A stretch of 8,161 bases of DNA from Deinococcus sp. (GTDB lineage Bacteria > Deinococcota > Deinococci > Deinococcales > Deinococcaceae). Position numbers and translations under genes: made by a program. Numbering within the stretch: position 1 is the stretch's first letter; every line of letters starts with the position of its first letter. Under the pieces are notes generated by a model that did not search any database, was not told the DNA's origin, and saw only the letters and a program-made list of their open reading frames with translations. The stretch is from contig JANXWI010000430.1 of assembly GCA_025351205.1 (NCBI GenBank), forward strand, positions 1 through 8,161, given 5' to 3'. This document shows, one piece after another, positions 1 to 5,840 of this stretch.

Positions 1-191
1 GCAGCCCCGAGCGGGCGCGGCAGCAGCTGAAATTCATCGGCAACCCAAATTTCCGGGCCTACATCTTCACCTACAGTGTGGGCGGCAAACTGGTGCGGGA
101 CGCTGTGGAGCGCGGCGCATTCACCTTTCCCCAGCTGCTCACGCGCCCGCTTACGCCGGGCGAACTGGCGGGCGTCACTTCAGGCGTTTGA
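1..191 (+). CDS. 3' end of an unidentified protein (partial)
   Basis: An open frame enters from the left edge (first full codon at 3) and ends at TGA 189-191, giving 62 visible residues. The readable part begins SPERARQQLKFIGNP and continues with an aromatic stretch (FRAYIFTYSVGG) and a charged helix (KLVRDAVERG), ending in a threonine/proline/glycine-rich tail. Base use is typical of a GC-rich Deinococcus gene, with G or C in most third positions. The frame stays open over the whole visible part, which supports real coding. I do not recognise the family. The R-x-Y-[IV]-F-x-Y-x-x-G pattern recalls the C-terminal helices of some uncharacterised bacterial peptidase-like proteins, but that is an impression only. 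Its last 17 nt overlap the end of the convergent minus-strand gene. Confidence 0.6.
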   Translation, partial: SPERARQQLKFIGNPNFRAYIFTYSVGGKLVRDAVERGAFTFPQLLTRPLTPGELAGVTSGV

Positions 192-702
192 AGCTGCTCA
201 CGGTCCAGCTGGCCCCGCCGTCGGCCATTCCGTTGGCGGTGGCAGGCGTTTGCAGTTGACTGGCGAAGCTGACCGGAGAACCGTTCGGGGCGTAGCTGAT
301 TTTCAGCTCGGTGCAGGGGCTGGTGCGGGCGTAGGCGATGTCCTGCCGGATCGCCAGAAACAGACCCTCGACGTTCAGGCGTGCAGTCTGAGGCGAGGCG
401 GTGCCGGGTTCGAGCGGAACGGCGCTCAGCGCGCGCCCACCCGAAACGGTGATGAGGGTCTTCGGAAAGCGCACCGGCTGGGCGATCTGCTCGAAGTCAA
501 AACTGTAGGAACGCACGCCCGACGCCTTCCAGCGGGTCTGCGCGGCGGCCAGGGTGCGGCTCAGGGCCGCCGGAGAGGGCTGCACGAAGCCGGGAACACA
601 GCCAGCAGACGCAGAAGCGGTGGGGCCAACCGCACCCCCAGCCAGTGCGGAAGAGGTGAGCGCGAACAGCAGAGGCAGGGCGGCCAGTCGGAGAAGGGTC
701 AT
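175..702 (-). CDS. Secreted DUF6174-like protein
   Basis: This is a 175-residue protein with a clear N-terminal signal peptide: a short basic start (MTLLR), a hydrophobic core to about residue 18 and an ALA cleavage site near residue 21, so it should be exported. The mature part has a short Ala/Ser-rich linker, then a helix with W58 leading to SGVRSYSFDFEQ (residues 61-72). That helix and strand opening is typical of DUF6174 proteins. A middle T-x-x-G-L-F-like helix (about 109-121) and the strand ISYAPNGSPVSF (135-146) match the family's closing YDxxxGxP segment. Cysteines C35 and C130 could form a disulfide. The molecular function of the family is unknown. The ATG at 702 follows a TAGATT box by 5 nt and has no Shine-Dalgarno sequence, which suggests a leaderless message. 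The gene is divergent from mqnD. Family assignment is from pattern memory only; the signal peptide and coding status are much surer. Confidence 0.8.
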   Translation of the reverse strand: MTLLRLAALPLLFALTSSALAGGAVGPTASASAGCVPGFVQPSPAALSRTLAAAQTRWKASGVRSYSFDFEQIAQPVRFPKTLITVSGGRALSAVPLEPGTASPQTARLNVEGLFLAIRQDIAYARTSPCTELKISYAPNGSPVSFASQLQTPATANGMADGGASWTVSSFKRLK

Positions 703-707
703 GCCCG

Positions 708-713
708 AATCTA
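708..713 (-). promoter_or_regulatory. -10 box of the DUF6174-like gene
   Basis: Read on the minus strand, TAGATT sits 5 nt before the ATG at 702. TANNNT placed 5-7 nt before a start codon is the known layout of leaderless promoters in Deinococcus. No convincing -35 hexamer is visible in the GC-rich sequence upstream. Confidence 0.5.
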
Positions 714-759
714 GCCCGAACTGCCTGACGCGCCGCTGAAACCGGGGAGGCCACAGGAG

Positions 760-765
760 TAGCCT
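760..765 (+). promoter_or_regulatory. -10 box of mqnD
   Basis: TAGCCT lies 6 nt before the ATG at 772, which would place the transcription start at or next to the start codon. A purine-rich CAGGAG at 754-759 exists, but it is 12 nt from the ATG, too far for a good ribosome binding site, and it directly abuts the box. A leaderless mRNA is the better reading. Confidence 0.55.
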
Positions 766-771
766 GAACCC

Positions 772-1647
772 ATGACCGCCGAACCCCTGCCCTCAATCCC
801 TGATCCGGTCACCCTCGATCTCGGCTACTCGTTCTGCCCCAACGACACCTTCATTTTCTACGCGTTGTCGCACGGCAAGGCGCCTTCGCCCCTGCCGGTG
901 AGTGAGCTGCTCGAAGACGTGCAGACCCTGAACGACTGGGCGGTGCAGGCGCGGCTGCCCATGACCAAGATTTCCTACCGGGCCTACTTCTCGGTCATGA
1001 AGGATTACGTGGCGCTCAGAAGCGGCGGGGCGTTGGGCCGGGGCGTGGGGCCGCTGGTGGTGGCGCGTGAGCAGCTGGGCGACCTGAACGGCAAAACGGT
1101 CATCTCGCCGGGGGCGCTGACCACCGCAGAACTGCTGCTGCGCATCGTCTATCCGCAGGTCAACATCGTGCGGGCGCGCTACGACGAGGTGATGCCTGCC
1201 GTAACGCGGGGTGAACTGAACGGGCAGCGGGTGGACGCGGGCCTGATCATCCACGAGTCGCGCTTTACCTACCCCGCGCACGGACTGGTGAAGCTGCTCG
1301 ACCTGGGCGCGTGGTGGGAAGGTGAAACCGGCCTGCCGCTGCCGCTGGGAGCCATTCTGGTGCGCCGGGGGCTGCCTGCTGCGGCACAGTGGGCGCTGAA
1401 CGAGGCGGTCAGGGCCAGCCTGGAGTACGCCTGGGCCAACCCGCAGGAACCCAAAAGCTATATCCGGCAGCACGCCCTGGAAATGTCGGACGAGGTGATG
1501 CAGGCGCACATCGACCTGTACGTGAACAGCTTCTCGGCAGACGTGGGCGACGAGGGCGAACGCGCCGTGCAGGAGCTGTACCGGCGGGCAGTGGCGGCGG
1601 GCGCGGTGGAAGAGAGCGGGCTGCCGCTGTTCGTCGAACCCGCCTGA
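772..1647 (+). CDS. mqnD: 1,4-dihydroxy-6-naphthoate synthase MqnD
   Basis: MqnD acts in the cytoplasm in the futalosine route to menaquinone and converts cyclic dehypoxanthine futalosine to 1,4-dihydroxy-6-naphthoate. The 291-residue product has the periplasmic-binding-protein-like fold of the MqnA/MqnD family. The LGYSFCPNDTFIFYAL motif (residues 18-32) marks MqnD rather than MqnA. Other family signatures are RLPMTKISY (61-69), ALRSGGALGRGVGPLVV (81-97), the substrate-loop PGALTT (113-118), LIIHESRFTYP (158-168) with the catalytic histidine H161 (His145 in the Thermus enzyme), and LDLGAWWEGETGLPLPLGAI. Length is normal apart from about 10 extra N-terminal residues. Two small differences: F21 stands where most family members have Pro (SPCPNDTF), and a short insertion (NGQR, about 150-153) precedes the H161 strand. 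The ATG fits the -10 spacing. No other menaquinone gene is in the window, so the pathway genes are scattered, as is usual in this lineage. Confidence 0.95.
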   Translation: MTAEPLPSIPDPVTLDLGYSFCPNDTFIFYALSHGKAPSPLPVSELLEDVQTLNDWAVQARLPMTKISYRAYFSVMKDYVALRSGGALGRGVGPLVVAREQLGDLNGKTVISPGALTTAELLLRIVYPQVNIVRARYDEVMPAVTRGELNGQRVDAGLIIHESRFTYPAHGLVKLLDLGAWWEGETGLPLPLGAILVRRGLPAAAQWALNEAVRASLEYAWANPQEPKSYIRQHALEMSDEVMQAHIDLYVNSFSADVGDEGERAVQELYRRAVAAGAVEESGLPLFVEPA

Positions 1648-1675
1648 ATCGGGCCGACCTGACGCCTGGGCGGTG

Positions 1676-1692
1676 CCGGCGGGGTCCGCCGG
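1676..1692. other. GC-rich hairpin downstream of mqnD
   Basis: A perfect 7-bp inverted repeat (CCGGCGG, loop GGT, CCGCCGG) starts 29 nt after the mqnD stop. It has no T-run after it, so it is not a classical intrinsic terminator. It may pause transcription, protect the 3' end or be an accident of GC-rich sequence. The rest of the 183-nt gap to the next gene shows no TANNNT box at leaderless spacing and no other gene. Confidence 0.35.
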
Positions 1693-1830
1693 GCGGCTGC
1701 GGTAGCACCAACGGAACTCGACACGGCAACAAGCCGGTGGCAGGCCGCTGGAAGGGTTCTGAGAGAAGCATTAAGACGCCTTGGCCCGCCGGTCAGACGC
1801 AGATCTGGTCCGGGTGAAAAACTCACACCC

Positions 1831-2106
1831 ATGAAACACATCACCCTCGCTGCCCTGTTCGCCTTCGCTGCCCTGGGACCTGTGGCGAGCGCCGCCACGA
1901 TGACCTCGACCACGACGACTTCGAACGCGACGACTTCGAACGCGACGCGTGCACAGATGCACACCACCAACAACGTCAACCGCTACAGCCGCGCCACGGT
2001 CCAGCACCTCAGCCGGTACCAGCGCAACGAGTGCATCCGGCTCGGAGGCGTGATCATCAAGCAGAAGAGCAACGGCCAGCTCGTCTGCTTGGCCAAGAAG
2101 CGCTGA
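1831..2106 (+). CDS. Small secreted basic two-cysteine protein, function unknown
   Basis: This is a 91-residue protein. Residues 1-21 form a typical signal peptide (MKHITLAALFAF..., cleavage after ASA near residue 21), so the mature form, about 70 residues, should be exported. After the signal comes a Thr/Ser/Asn-rich stretch (22-40) with two exact copies of TTSNA, then a region rich in Asn, Arg and Tyr (NNVNRYSR...SRYQRNE). The C-terminal block has two cysteines, C68 and C86, and reads CIRLGGVIIKQ...GQLVCLAKKR. A C-x3-GG-x(n)-G-x3-C arrangement like this suggests a disulfide-closed hairpin and loosely recalls DUF333-type exported proteins, but I would not assign it there. The protein is basic, ending KKR. 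The ATG lacks a good Shine-Dalgarno sequence (GGGTGA is 13 nt away) and sits right after a short hairpin. A strong terminator 20 nt after the stop supports a monocistronic transcription unit. Confidence 0.75.
   Translation: MKHITLAALFAFAALGPVASAATMTSTTTTSNATTSNATRAQMHTTNNVNRYSRATVQHLSRYQRNECIRLGGVIIKQKSNGQLVCLAKKR
1915..1944 (+). repeat. Two exact 15-bp in-frame tandem copies (TTSNA)
   Basis: ACGACTTCGAACGCG occurs twice head to tail, at 1915-1929 and 1930-1944, each copy encoding TTSNA. It lies just after the predicted signal peptide cleavage site. The copies are identical at the DNA level, which suggests a recent slippage duplication. Confidence 0.9.
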
Positions 2107-2125
2107 GCTGCATACACCCACGGAA

Positions 2126-2162
2126 CAGCGGCTGAACCTCAGTGTTTGGCCGCTGCTTTTTT
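2126..2162 (+). terminator. Rho-independent terminator of the small secreted gene
   Basis: A 7-bp GC-rich stem (CAGCGGC 2126-2132 with GCCGCTG 2149-2155) encloses a 16-nt loop, and a run of six T (2157-2162) follows after one C. The loop can itself fold (CTGA/TCAG). It starts 20 nt after the stop codon. There is no T-run in the opposite direction, so it should not serve the convergent amidase gene. From here to 2288 (126 nt) I see no gene. Confidence 0.85.
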
Positions 2163-2288
2163 GTCGGCCACTTTCCTGTGCTGGCCCTGGACACCAGACG
2201 CTTCCCATGGGCAACCACCCCCGACTGGGATGCCGCGTCTCCGGGCGGCCTTCTGGGAATTCCACGTCCGGCAGGTCCTGAAGCAGGT

Positions 2289-3302
2289 TCAGCCAAAAAT
2301 ACTCAGCGGCAGCAGCGCGCTCACCGTGTAGTTCGGGGCGTCCACGATCTGGCTGATCCGCAGGTCCACGCAGGCGCTCGCCAGCACGTAGGCGTGCGGC
2401 AGACTCAGGCCGTACTCGCGGCGCATGTGGGCCAGCAGGCCGCGCAGCGAGGTGCGGGCCGCTTCCAACAGGTCGGGGGCGTGCCCGGTCACCAGATACG
2501 AGCCGCCTGACCAGAGGGACGTGGGTTCCGGTGGCGCCTTGATCTGCGGGCTGTCGATGGGCCAATCCTTCCTGAGCGACAGGCGCAGGGTCAGGCGGCC
2601 TTCCGTCTCGATGCCGGTGCCGCTCAGCTCACCGTCGCCCTGGGCGGCGTGCAGGTCTCCGGCGCTGAGCAGCGCCCCCGCCGCCTCGACAGGCAGGTAC
2701 AGCGTGCTGCCCGCCACCAGCTGCCGAACGTCCATGTTGCCGCCCACCCGGCGCGGAGGCGAGGTGGAATGCGGCCCGGGCGCGGCAGGGGCCAGACCCA
2801 GGACGCCAGGAAACGGGGCCAGCGGCAGCCTGATCCCTGGTAGAAAGTCGGCGTGGCTTCCGGCCCGCAGGTCCCAGAAGTGGGTGTGGCCCTCGCCCAG
2901 TTCGCCCGCCAGTTCGGCGTCCAGCAGCCCGATGCCGTTCGGGCGGCAGCCGGTCCAGCCCCAGGCGGCGGGCTGCACGTCCAGCACGTCCACCACCAGC
3001 GTGTCGCCGGGTTCTGCACCATCCACCAAGACGGGGCCGGTCAGCGGGTGGCCGCGCAGACTGTGGGTGGGCCTTCCGGCAGTGGGTGGGCCTTCCGGGT
3101 ACGCGCCCGCCACGATCAGGGCGGCCAGTTCCGGGGGCAGCTCCGGGTGGCCGCCCGCCTGCGCCCGCCGCGCCACCCCGCCGTAGGAGGCGTCCAGGGT
3201 GTCCAGCACCACCGTGTCGCCTGGCTGTACCCTCAGCGCCGGGGGCAGGGAAGCGTTCCAGACGGTGTGAATGGACCCGTGGCCCAGCGTATGAACGCGC
3301 AA
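2289..3302 (-). CDS. Acetamidase/formamidase-family amidase (FmdA/AmdA)
   Basis: The family hydrolyses short-chain amides to the carboxylate and ammonia in the cytoplasm. The 337-residue product shows the family from end to end: PGDTVVLDTLDAS (28-40), HPLTGPVLVDGAEPGDTLVVDVLD (85-108), GWTGCRPNGIGLL (115-127), GPHSTSPPRRVGGNMDVRQL (176-195), GSTLYLPV (198-205), SAGDLHAAQGDGELSGTGIE (213-232) and the C-terminal YVLASACVDLRISQIVDAPN (305-324). Length is normal. The start is TTG: no in-frame ATG or GTG fits, the family homology begins within the first 15 residues, and AGGAAG lies 7 nt upstream inside the end of the SDR gene. The SDR stop is only 2 nt before the TTG, so the two are translationally linked. 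Residues 68-81 are an odd Pro/Gly-rich linker built on a 17-bp direct repeat. The actual substrate cannot be read from sequence; the neighbouring decarboxylase suggests an aryl or 2-hydroxy amide, which is inference. Confidence 0.9.
   Translation of the reverse strand: MRVHTLGHGSIHTVWNASLPPALRVQPGDTVVLDTLDASYGGVARRAQAGGHPELPPELAALIVAGAYPEGPPTAGRPTHSLRGHPLTGPVLVDGAEPGDTLVVDVLDVQPAAWGWTGCRPNGIGLLDAELAGELGEGHTHFWDLRAGSHADFLPGIRLPLAPFPGVLGLAPAAPGPHSTSPPRRVGGNMDVRQLVAGSTLYLPVEAAGALLSAGDLHAAQGDGELSGTGIETEGRLTLRLSLRKDWPIDSPQIKAPPEPTSLWSGGSYLVTGHAPDLLEAARTSLRGLLAHMRREYGLSLPHAYVLASACVDLRISQIVDAPNYTVSALLPLSIFG
3063..3098. repeat. 17-bp direct repeat, 19-nt period, inside the amidase gene
   Basis: GTGGGTGGGCCTTCCGG occurs exactly at 3063-3079 and 3082-3098, separated by 2 nt. 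Because the 19-nt period is not a multiple of three, the two copies are read in different frames on the minus strand (one gives PEGPPT, the other GRPTH). The repeat lies in the variable linker just before the conserved HPLTGP motif. Confidence 0.9.
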
Positions 3303-3304
3303 GC

Positions 3305-4033
3305 TCAGACTTCCTGCAAGGTGGGCCGGATCAGCAGTTCGTTGATCGCCACGTGGTCCGGCTGCGTCAGGGCGTACAGCACGGCCCGCGCCACGTCGTC
3401 TTCATGAAGAAACTGGGCGTCGGGTCTGCCGTTTCGCCAGAACTCGGTGTCCACCCGGCCCGGCTCGATGATCGTCACGCGCACGCCCTGCCCCGAGACC
3501 TCCTTGCGGATACTGTCGCCCATGCCCGAAATCGCCCATTTGGTGGCGCTGTAAGGCCCTGGGTTGGCGACCCGGCCCGCCACGCTGCCCACCAGAAAAA
3601 AATGGCCCTTGGCCTTCACGATCTCGGGCAACGTGGCCCGCGCCGTCAGGGCCGCGCCCAGCACGTTGGTCAGGATCATGTCCTTCCACTTGCCTGGGGT
3701 CGGGTCGCCGCTGGCGTATCTGCTGGCCCCTGCCGTGAATCCGGCGTTGGCGAAAGCCGCGTCCAGGCGTCCGAACCTGGCGAGCGTGGCGGCCACCGCC
3801 GCTTCCAGCTCGGTCCACTCGGTCACGTCCACCTTGAGGGCCAATGTCTTGTCTGCGCCCAGTTCGGCGGCCAGCGCCTCCAGTTTTTCCAGGCTGCGGG
3901 CGGTCAATACCACGCGGTAGCCCGCTTCCACAGCGCGGCGCGCCACCGCCGCCCCGATGCCCATACTGGCCCCGGTGATGAACAGAACCTTGCCCTCATC
4001 ACCTTTGCCCGTGCCCGCTGTCTGATCGCTCAT
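3305..4033 (-). CDS. Short-chain dehydrogenase/reductase (classical SDR)
   Basis: This is a 242-residue Rossmann-fold oxidoreductase acting on an alcohol/carbonyl pair. Visible motifs are the cofactor-binding TGASMGIG (20-27), NAG (96-98), the structural N123, and the catalytic S150, Y161 and K165 (YSATK). R46 after the second strand (LTAR) favours NADP(H). The PGRVDTEF segment (191-198) is the usual substrate-side loop. The closing LLIRPTLQEV resembles the C terminus of YdfG-like and clavaldehyde-dehydrogenase-like SDRs. The Ser-Tyr spacing is 11, a little shorter than the usual 12-13. The first 15 residues are a polar extension before the first strand. The ATG follows a TAGCCT box by 6 nt, so a leaderless message is likely. 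The gene is first in a two-gene unit with the downstream amidase and is divergent from the decarboxylase gene. The substrate cannot be read from sequence. Confidence 0.92.
   Translation of the reverse strand: MSDQTAGTGKGDEGKVLFITGASMGIGAAVARRAVEAGYRVVLTARSLEKLEALAAELGADKTLALKVDVTEWTELEAAVAATLARFGRLDAAFANAGFTAGASRYASGDPTPGKWKDMILTNVLGAALTARATLPEIVKAKGHFFLVGSVAGRVANPGPYSATKWAISGMGDSIRKEVSGQGVRVTIIEPGRVDTEFWRNGRPDAQFLHEDDVARAVLYALTQPDHVAINELLIRPTLQEV
3310..3315 (-). promoter_or_regulatory. Ribosome binding site for the amidase TTG start
   Basis: On the minus strand AGGAAG lies 7 nt before the TTG at 3302, within the last codons of the SDR gene. It is what makes the TTG the best start choice. 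Confidence 0.6.
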
Positions 4034-4039
4034 GGGGGC

Positions 4040-4045
4040 AGGCTA
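4040..4045 (-). promoter_or_regulatory. -10 box of the SDR-amidase unit
   Basis: TAGCCT on the minus strand lies 6 nt before the ATG at 4033, the same hexamer and spacing as at mqnD. No Shine-Dalgarno sequence or clear -35 is visible, which fits a leaderless transcript. Confidence 0.55.
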
Positions 4046-4128
4046 GCGGGCGCTCCGAAGTCGCAGGCTGGCGGCGTTCACCGAATGAAGGTTTATTAAG
4101 GCGTAGGCGGCGTCCAGGCCGGGCGGTG

Positions 4129-4134
4129 TAGGCT
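4129..4134 (+). promoter_or_regulatory. -10 box of the decarboxylase gene
   Basis: TAGGCT lies 48 nt before the ATG at 4183, so transcription would start near 4141 and give a leader of about 42 nt. Unlike its neighbours this gene has a good Shine-Dalgarno sequence, consistent with a leadered message. Confidence 0.4.
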
Positions 4135-4171
4135 GGCGACACCTCAACCGCCGTCCAGCCACCCGCTGCCC

Positions 4172-4178
4172 AAAGGAG
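4172..4178 (+). promoter_or_regulatory. Ribosome binding site of the decarboxylase gene
   Basis: AAAGGAG, 4 nt before the ATG at 4183, is the strongest Shine-Dalgarno sequence in the window and fixes the start. Confidence 0.75.
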
Positions 4179-4182
4179 TTCC

Positions 4183-5793
4183 ATGCCCACCGTCAGAGAC
4201 GCCACCTACACCCTGCTGCGTCAACTCGGCCTGAGCACCATCTTCGGCAATCCCGGCTCCACCGAGGAACCCTTCTTGCAACACTTCCCGGCAGACTTCC
4301 GGTACGTGCTGGCGTTACAGGAAGCGAGCGCCGTGGCGATGGCCGACGGCTTTGCCCAGGGAACGGGGAAGCCCGCGCTGGTGAACCTGCACACCGCGCC
4401 GGGGGTGGGCAACGCGATGGGCAACATCATCACCGCCGCCCGCAATAAGACGCCCCTCATCATCACGGCGGGGCAGCAGACGCGCCGGATGCTGCTGATG
4501 GAAGCCTTCCTGAGCAACGTGCGGGCCACCGAGTTGCCATTGCCGCACGTGAAGTGGAGCTACGAGCCGGTGCGCGCCCAGGACGTGCCCGCCGCCTTCA
4601 TGCGGGCCTACGCCGAGGCGGTGCAGGCCCCGGCAGGCCCGGTGTTTCTGTCGCTGCCGCTTGACGACTGGAACCAGGAGGCCGAGGGCGAAGCCACGGT
4701 GCGGAGCGTGGCGACCCGCGTGGCCCCCGACCCGCAGCGCCTGGAACTGGTGGCCCAGGCCATCCGGGGCAGCCGCAGTCCGGTCCTGGTGATGGGCGCA
4801 GGAGTGGACCGCAGCGGCGGCTGGGAGGCGGGCATCCGGCTGGCCGAGACGCTGGGCTGCGCGGTCTACGCCGCCCCGATTGCCGAGCGGCTGGGTTTCC
4901 CGACCAGTCATCAGCAGTACAGAGGCCCGCTGCCCTTTGCCATCGGCCCCGTTCGTCAGGTGCTGGAGGGGCACGACCTGGTGATCGTGGTGGGCGCGGA
5001 GGTGTTCCGGTATTACCCGTATGTACCGGGCGAGTACCTGAGCGCCGGAACGCAGCTGTGGCACCTGACCGACGACCCCGCCGAGGCCGCCCGCGCCCCG
5101 GTGGGCGACAGCCTGATCGGAGACGCGCGGCTGGTACTGGAGGGGCTGAACGCCCTGCTGGAGGACTTCCAGCCCGCCTGGGAGCGGGCAATCCGGCGCT
5201 CGCCCCCGCCCGCTGCGGCTGTTCCGACGTCTGACCCGATGACCGCCAGTGAGCTGTTCGCCGCCGTGGCGCTGGAACGGCCCGCCGACAGCGTGCTGGT
5301 GCAGGAAGCGCCCAGCAGCATTCCGGCCATCATGCACCACCTGGTGTTCGATCAGCCCGCCAGTTACTACACCATGGCGAGCGGCGGCCTGGGCTTTGGC
5401 CTGCCCGCCGCCGTGGGTCTGGCGCTGGCTGAGCGGCAGTCAGGTAGAGAGCGCCCGGTGCTGGCCTGCATCGGCGACGGGTCGCTGCACTACAGCGTGC
5501 AGGCGCTGTACACGGCGGCCCAGCACAGGCAGCGGGTGGTGGTGATCGTGCCGCGCAACGGCGAGTACGGCATTCTGAAGATGTTCGCCCGCCAGGAAGA
5601 CACGCCGGGCGTACCGGGGCTGGAGCTTCCGGGCCTGGACGCCGTGCAGATCGCCCAGGGCTACGGCGTGACGGCGCTGCGGGCGGGCACCGCAGACGAG
5701 GTCCGCGCCGCTCTGAAAGAAGCTTTCAAGCGCGACGGCCCGACGCTGATCGAGGTGCCGGTTGCGCCAGAACCGGGCAAACTGCTGGGGTAG
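4183..5793 (+). CDS. mdlC: Benzoylformate decarboxylase-like ThDP enzyme
   Basis: Benzoylformate decarboxylase converts benzoylformate to benzaldehyde and CO2 using thiamine diphosphate and Mg2+ in the cytoplasm. The 536-residue product aligns from residue 1 with Pseudomonas putida MdlC (528 residues, from memory): FGNPGSTEEPFLQHFP, the LQEASAVAMADGFAQ helix, NLHTAPGVGNAMG, and VKWSYEPV. Catalytic S26, E47 and H70 keep the same numbers. The middle domain carries LEGHDLVIVVGAEVFRYYPY. The ThDP/Mg motif is GDGSLHYS (431-438) through RNGEYG (458-463). Three differences matter. Y278 stands where MdlC has H281. I464 stands where MdlC has A460, a position known to affect substrate range. The usual NN pair is R458-N459. 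F468 and L480 (MdlC F464, L476) are kept. It is clearly in the MdlC subgroup, but the native 2-keto acid may not be benzoylformate, so the symbol marks homology only. It has its own promoter and ribosome binding site and is divergent from the SDR-amidase pair. Confidence 0.85.
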   Translation: MPTVRDATYTLLRQLGLSTIFGNPGSTEEPFLQHFPADFRYVLALQEASAVAMADGFAQGTGKPALVNLHTAPGVGNAMGNIITAARNKTPLIITAGQQTRRMLLMEAFLSNVRATELPLPHVKWSYEPVRAQDVPAAFMRAYAEAVQAPAGPVFLSLPLDDWNQEAEGEATVRSVATRVAPDPQRLELVAQAIRGSRSPVLVMGAGVDRSGGWEAGIRLAETLGCAVYAAPIAERLGFPTSHQQYRGPLPFAIGPVRQVLEGHDLVIVVGAEVFRYYPYVPGEYLSAGTQLWHLTDDPAEAARAPVGDSLIGDARLVLEGLNALLEDFQPAWERAIRRSPPPAAAVPTSDPMTASELFAAVALERPADSVLVQEAPSSIPAIMHHLVFDQPASYYTMASGGLGFGLPAAVGLALAERQSGRERPVLACIGDGSLHYSVQALYTAAQHRQRVVVIVPRNGEYGILKMFARQEDTPGVPGLELPGLDAVQIAQGYGVTALRAGTADEVRAALKEAFKRDGPTLIEVPVAPEPGKLLG

Positions 5794-5797
5794 ACAG

Positions 5798-5816
5798 TGT
5801 TAACAGCTTGTTCACA
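5798..5816. promoter_or_regulatory. Near-palindromic 19-bp site, possible operator
   Basis: TGTTAACA (5798-5805) and TGTTCACA (5809-5816) are separated by 3 nt, 11 bp from start to start. Because TGTTAACA is itself a palindrome, the pair reads either as a direct repeat or as an inverted repeat with one mismatch. It lies 4 nt after the decarboxylase stop and 40 nt before the next ATG, a good place for an operator of the low-GC gene. No -10 box could be firmly identified nearby. Confidence 0.35.
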
Positions 5817-5840
5817 GGGCAGGTTGGTGTCAAGTTGCTC

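Larger units (their letters stand above)
4034..4182. promoter_or_regulatory. Divergent control region, SDR/amidase versus decarboxylase
   Basis: These 149 nt separate two divergent transcription units. Besides the two -10 boxes listed separately there is an AT-rich patch (GTTTATTAAG, 4091-4100) and a short inverted repeat TTCA-N5-TGAA (4077-4089). Either could bind a regulator, but no regulator gene is nearby and the repeats are weak. Confidence 0.4.

Noticed and set aside
1676..1692. GC hairpin after mqnD as a rho-independent terminator
   Set aside because: The stem is good, but no T-run follows it, so I list it only as a hairpin.
2278..2292. CTGAA/TTCAG hairpin over the amidase stop as its terminator
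   Set aside because: The stem is only 5 bp, it includes the stop codon, and no T-run follows on the minus strand.
1771..2565. A 264-codon minus-strand frame across the small secreted gene and amidase 3' end
   Set aside because: It spans a terminator and two better supported genes, has no promoter or ribosome binding site, and its composition is that of a shadow frame.
4315..5340. A 341-codon minus-strand frame opposite the decarboxylase gene
   Set aside because: Same reason: it lies fully inside a well-conserved gene on the other strand and its product has no recognisable motif.
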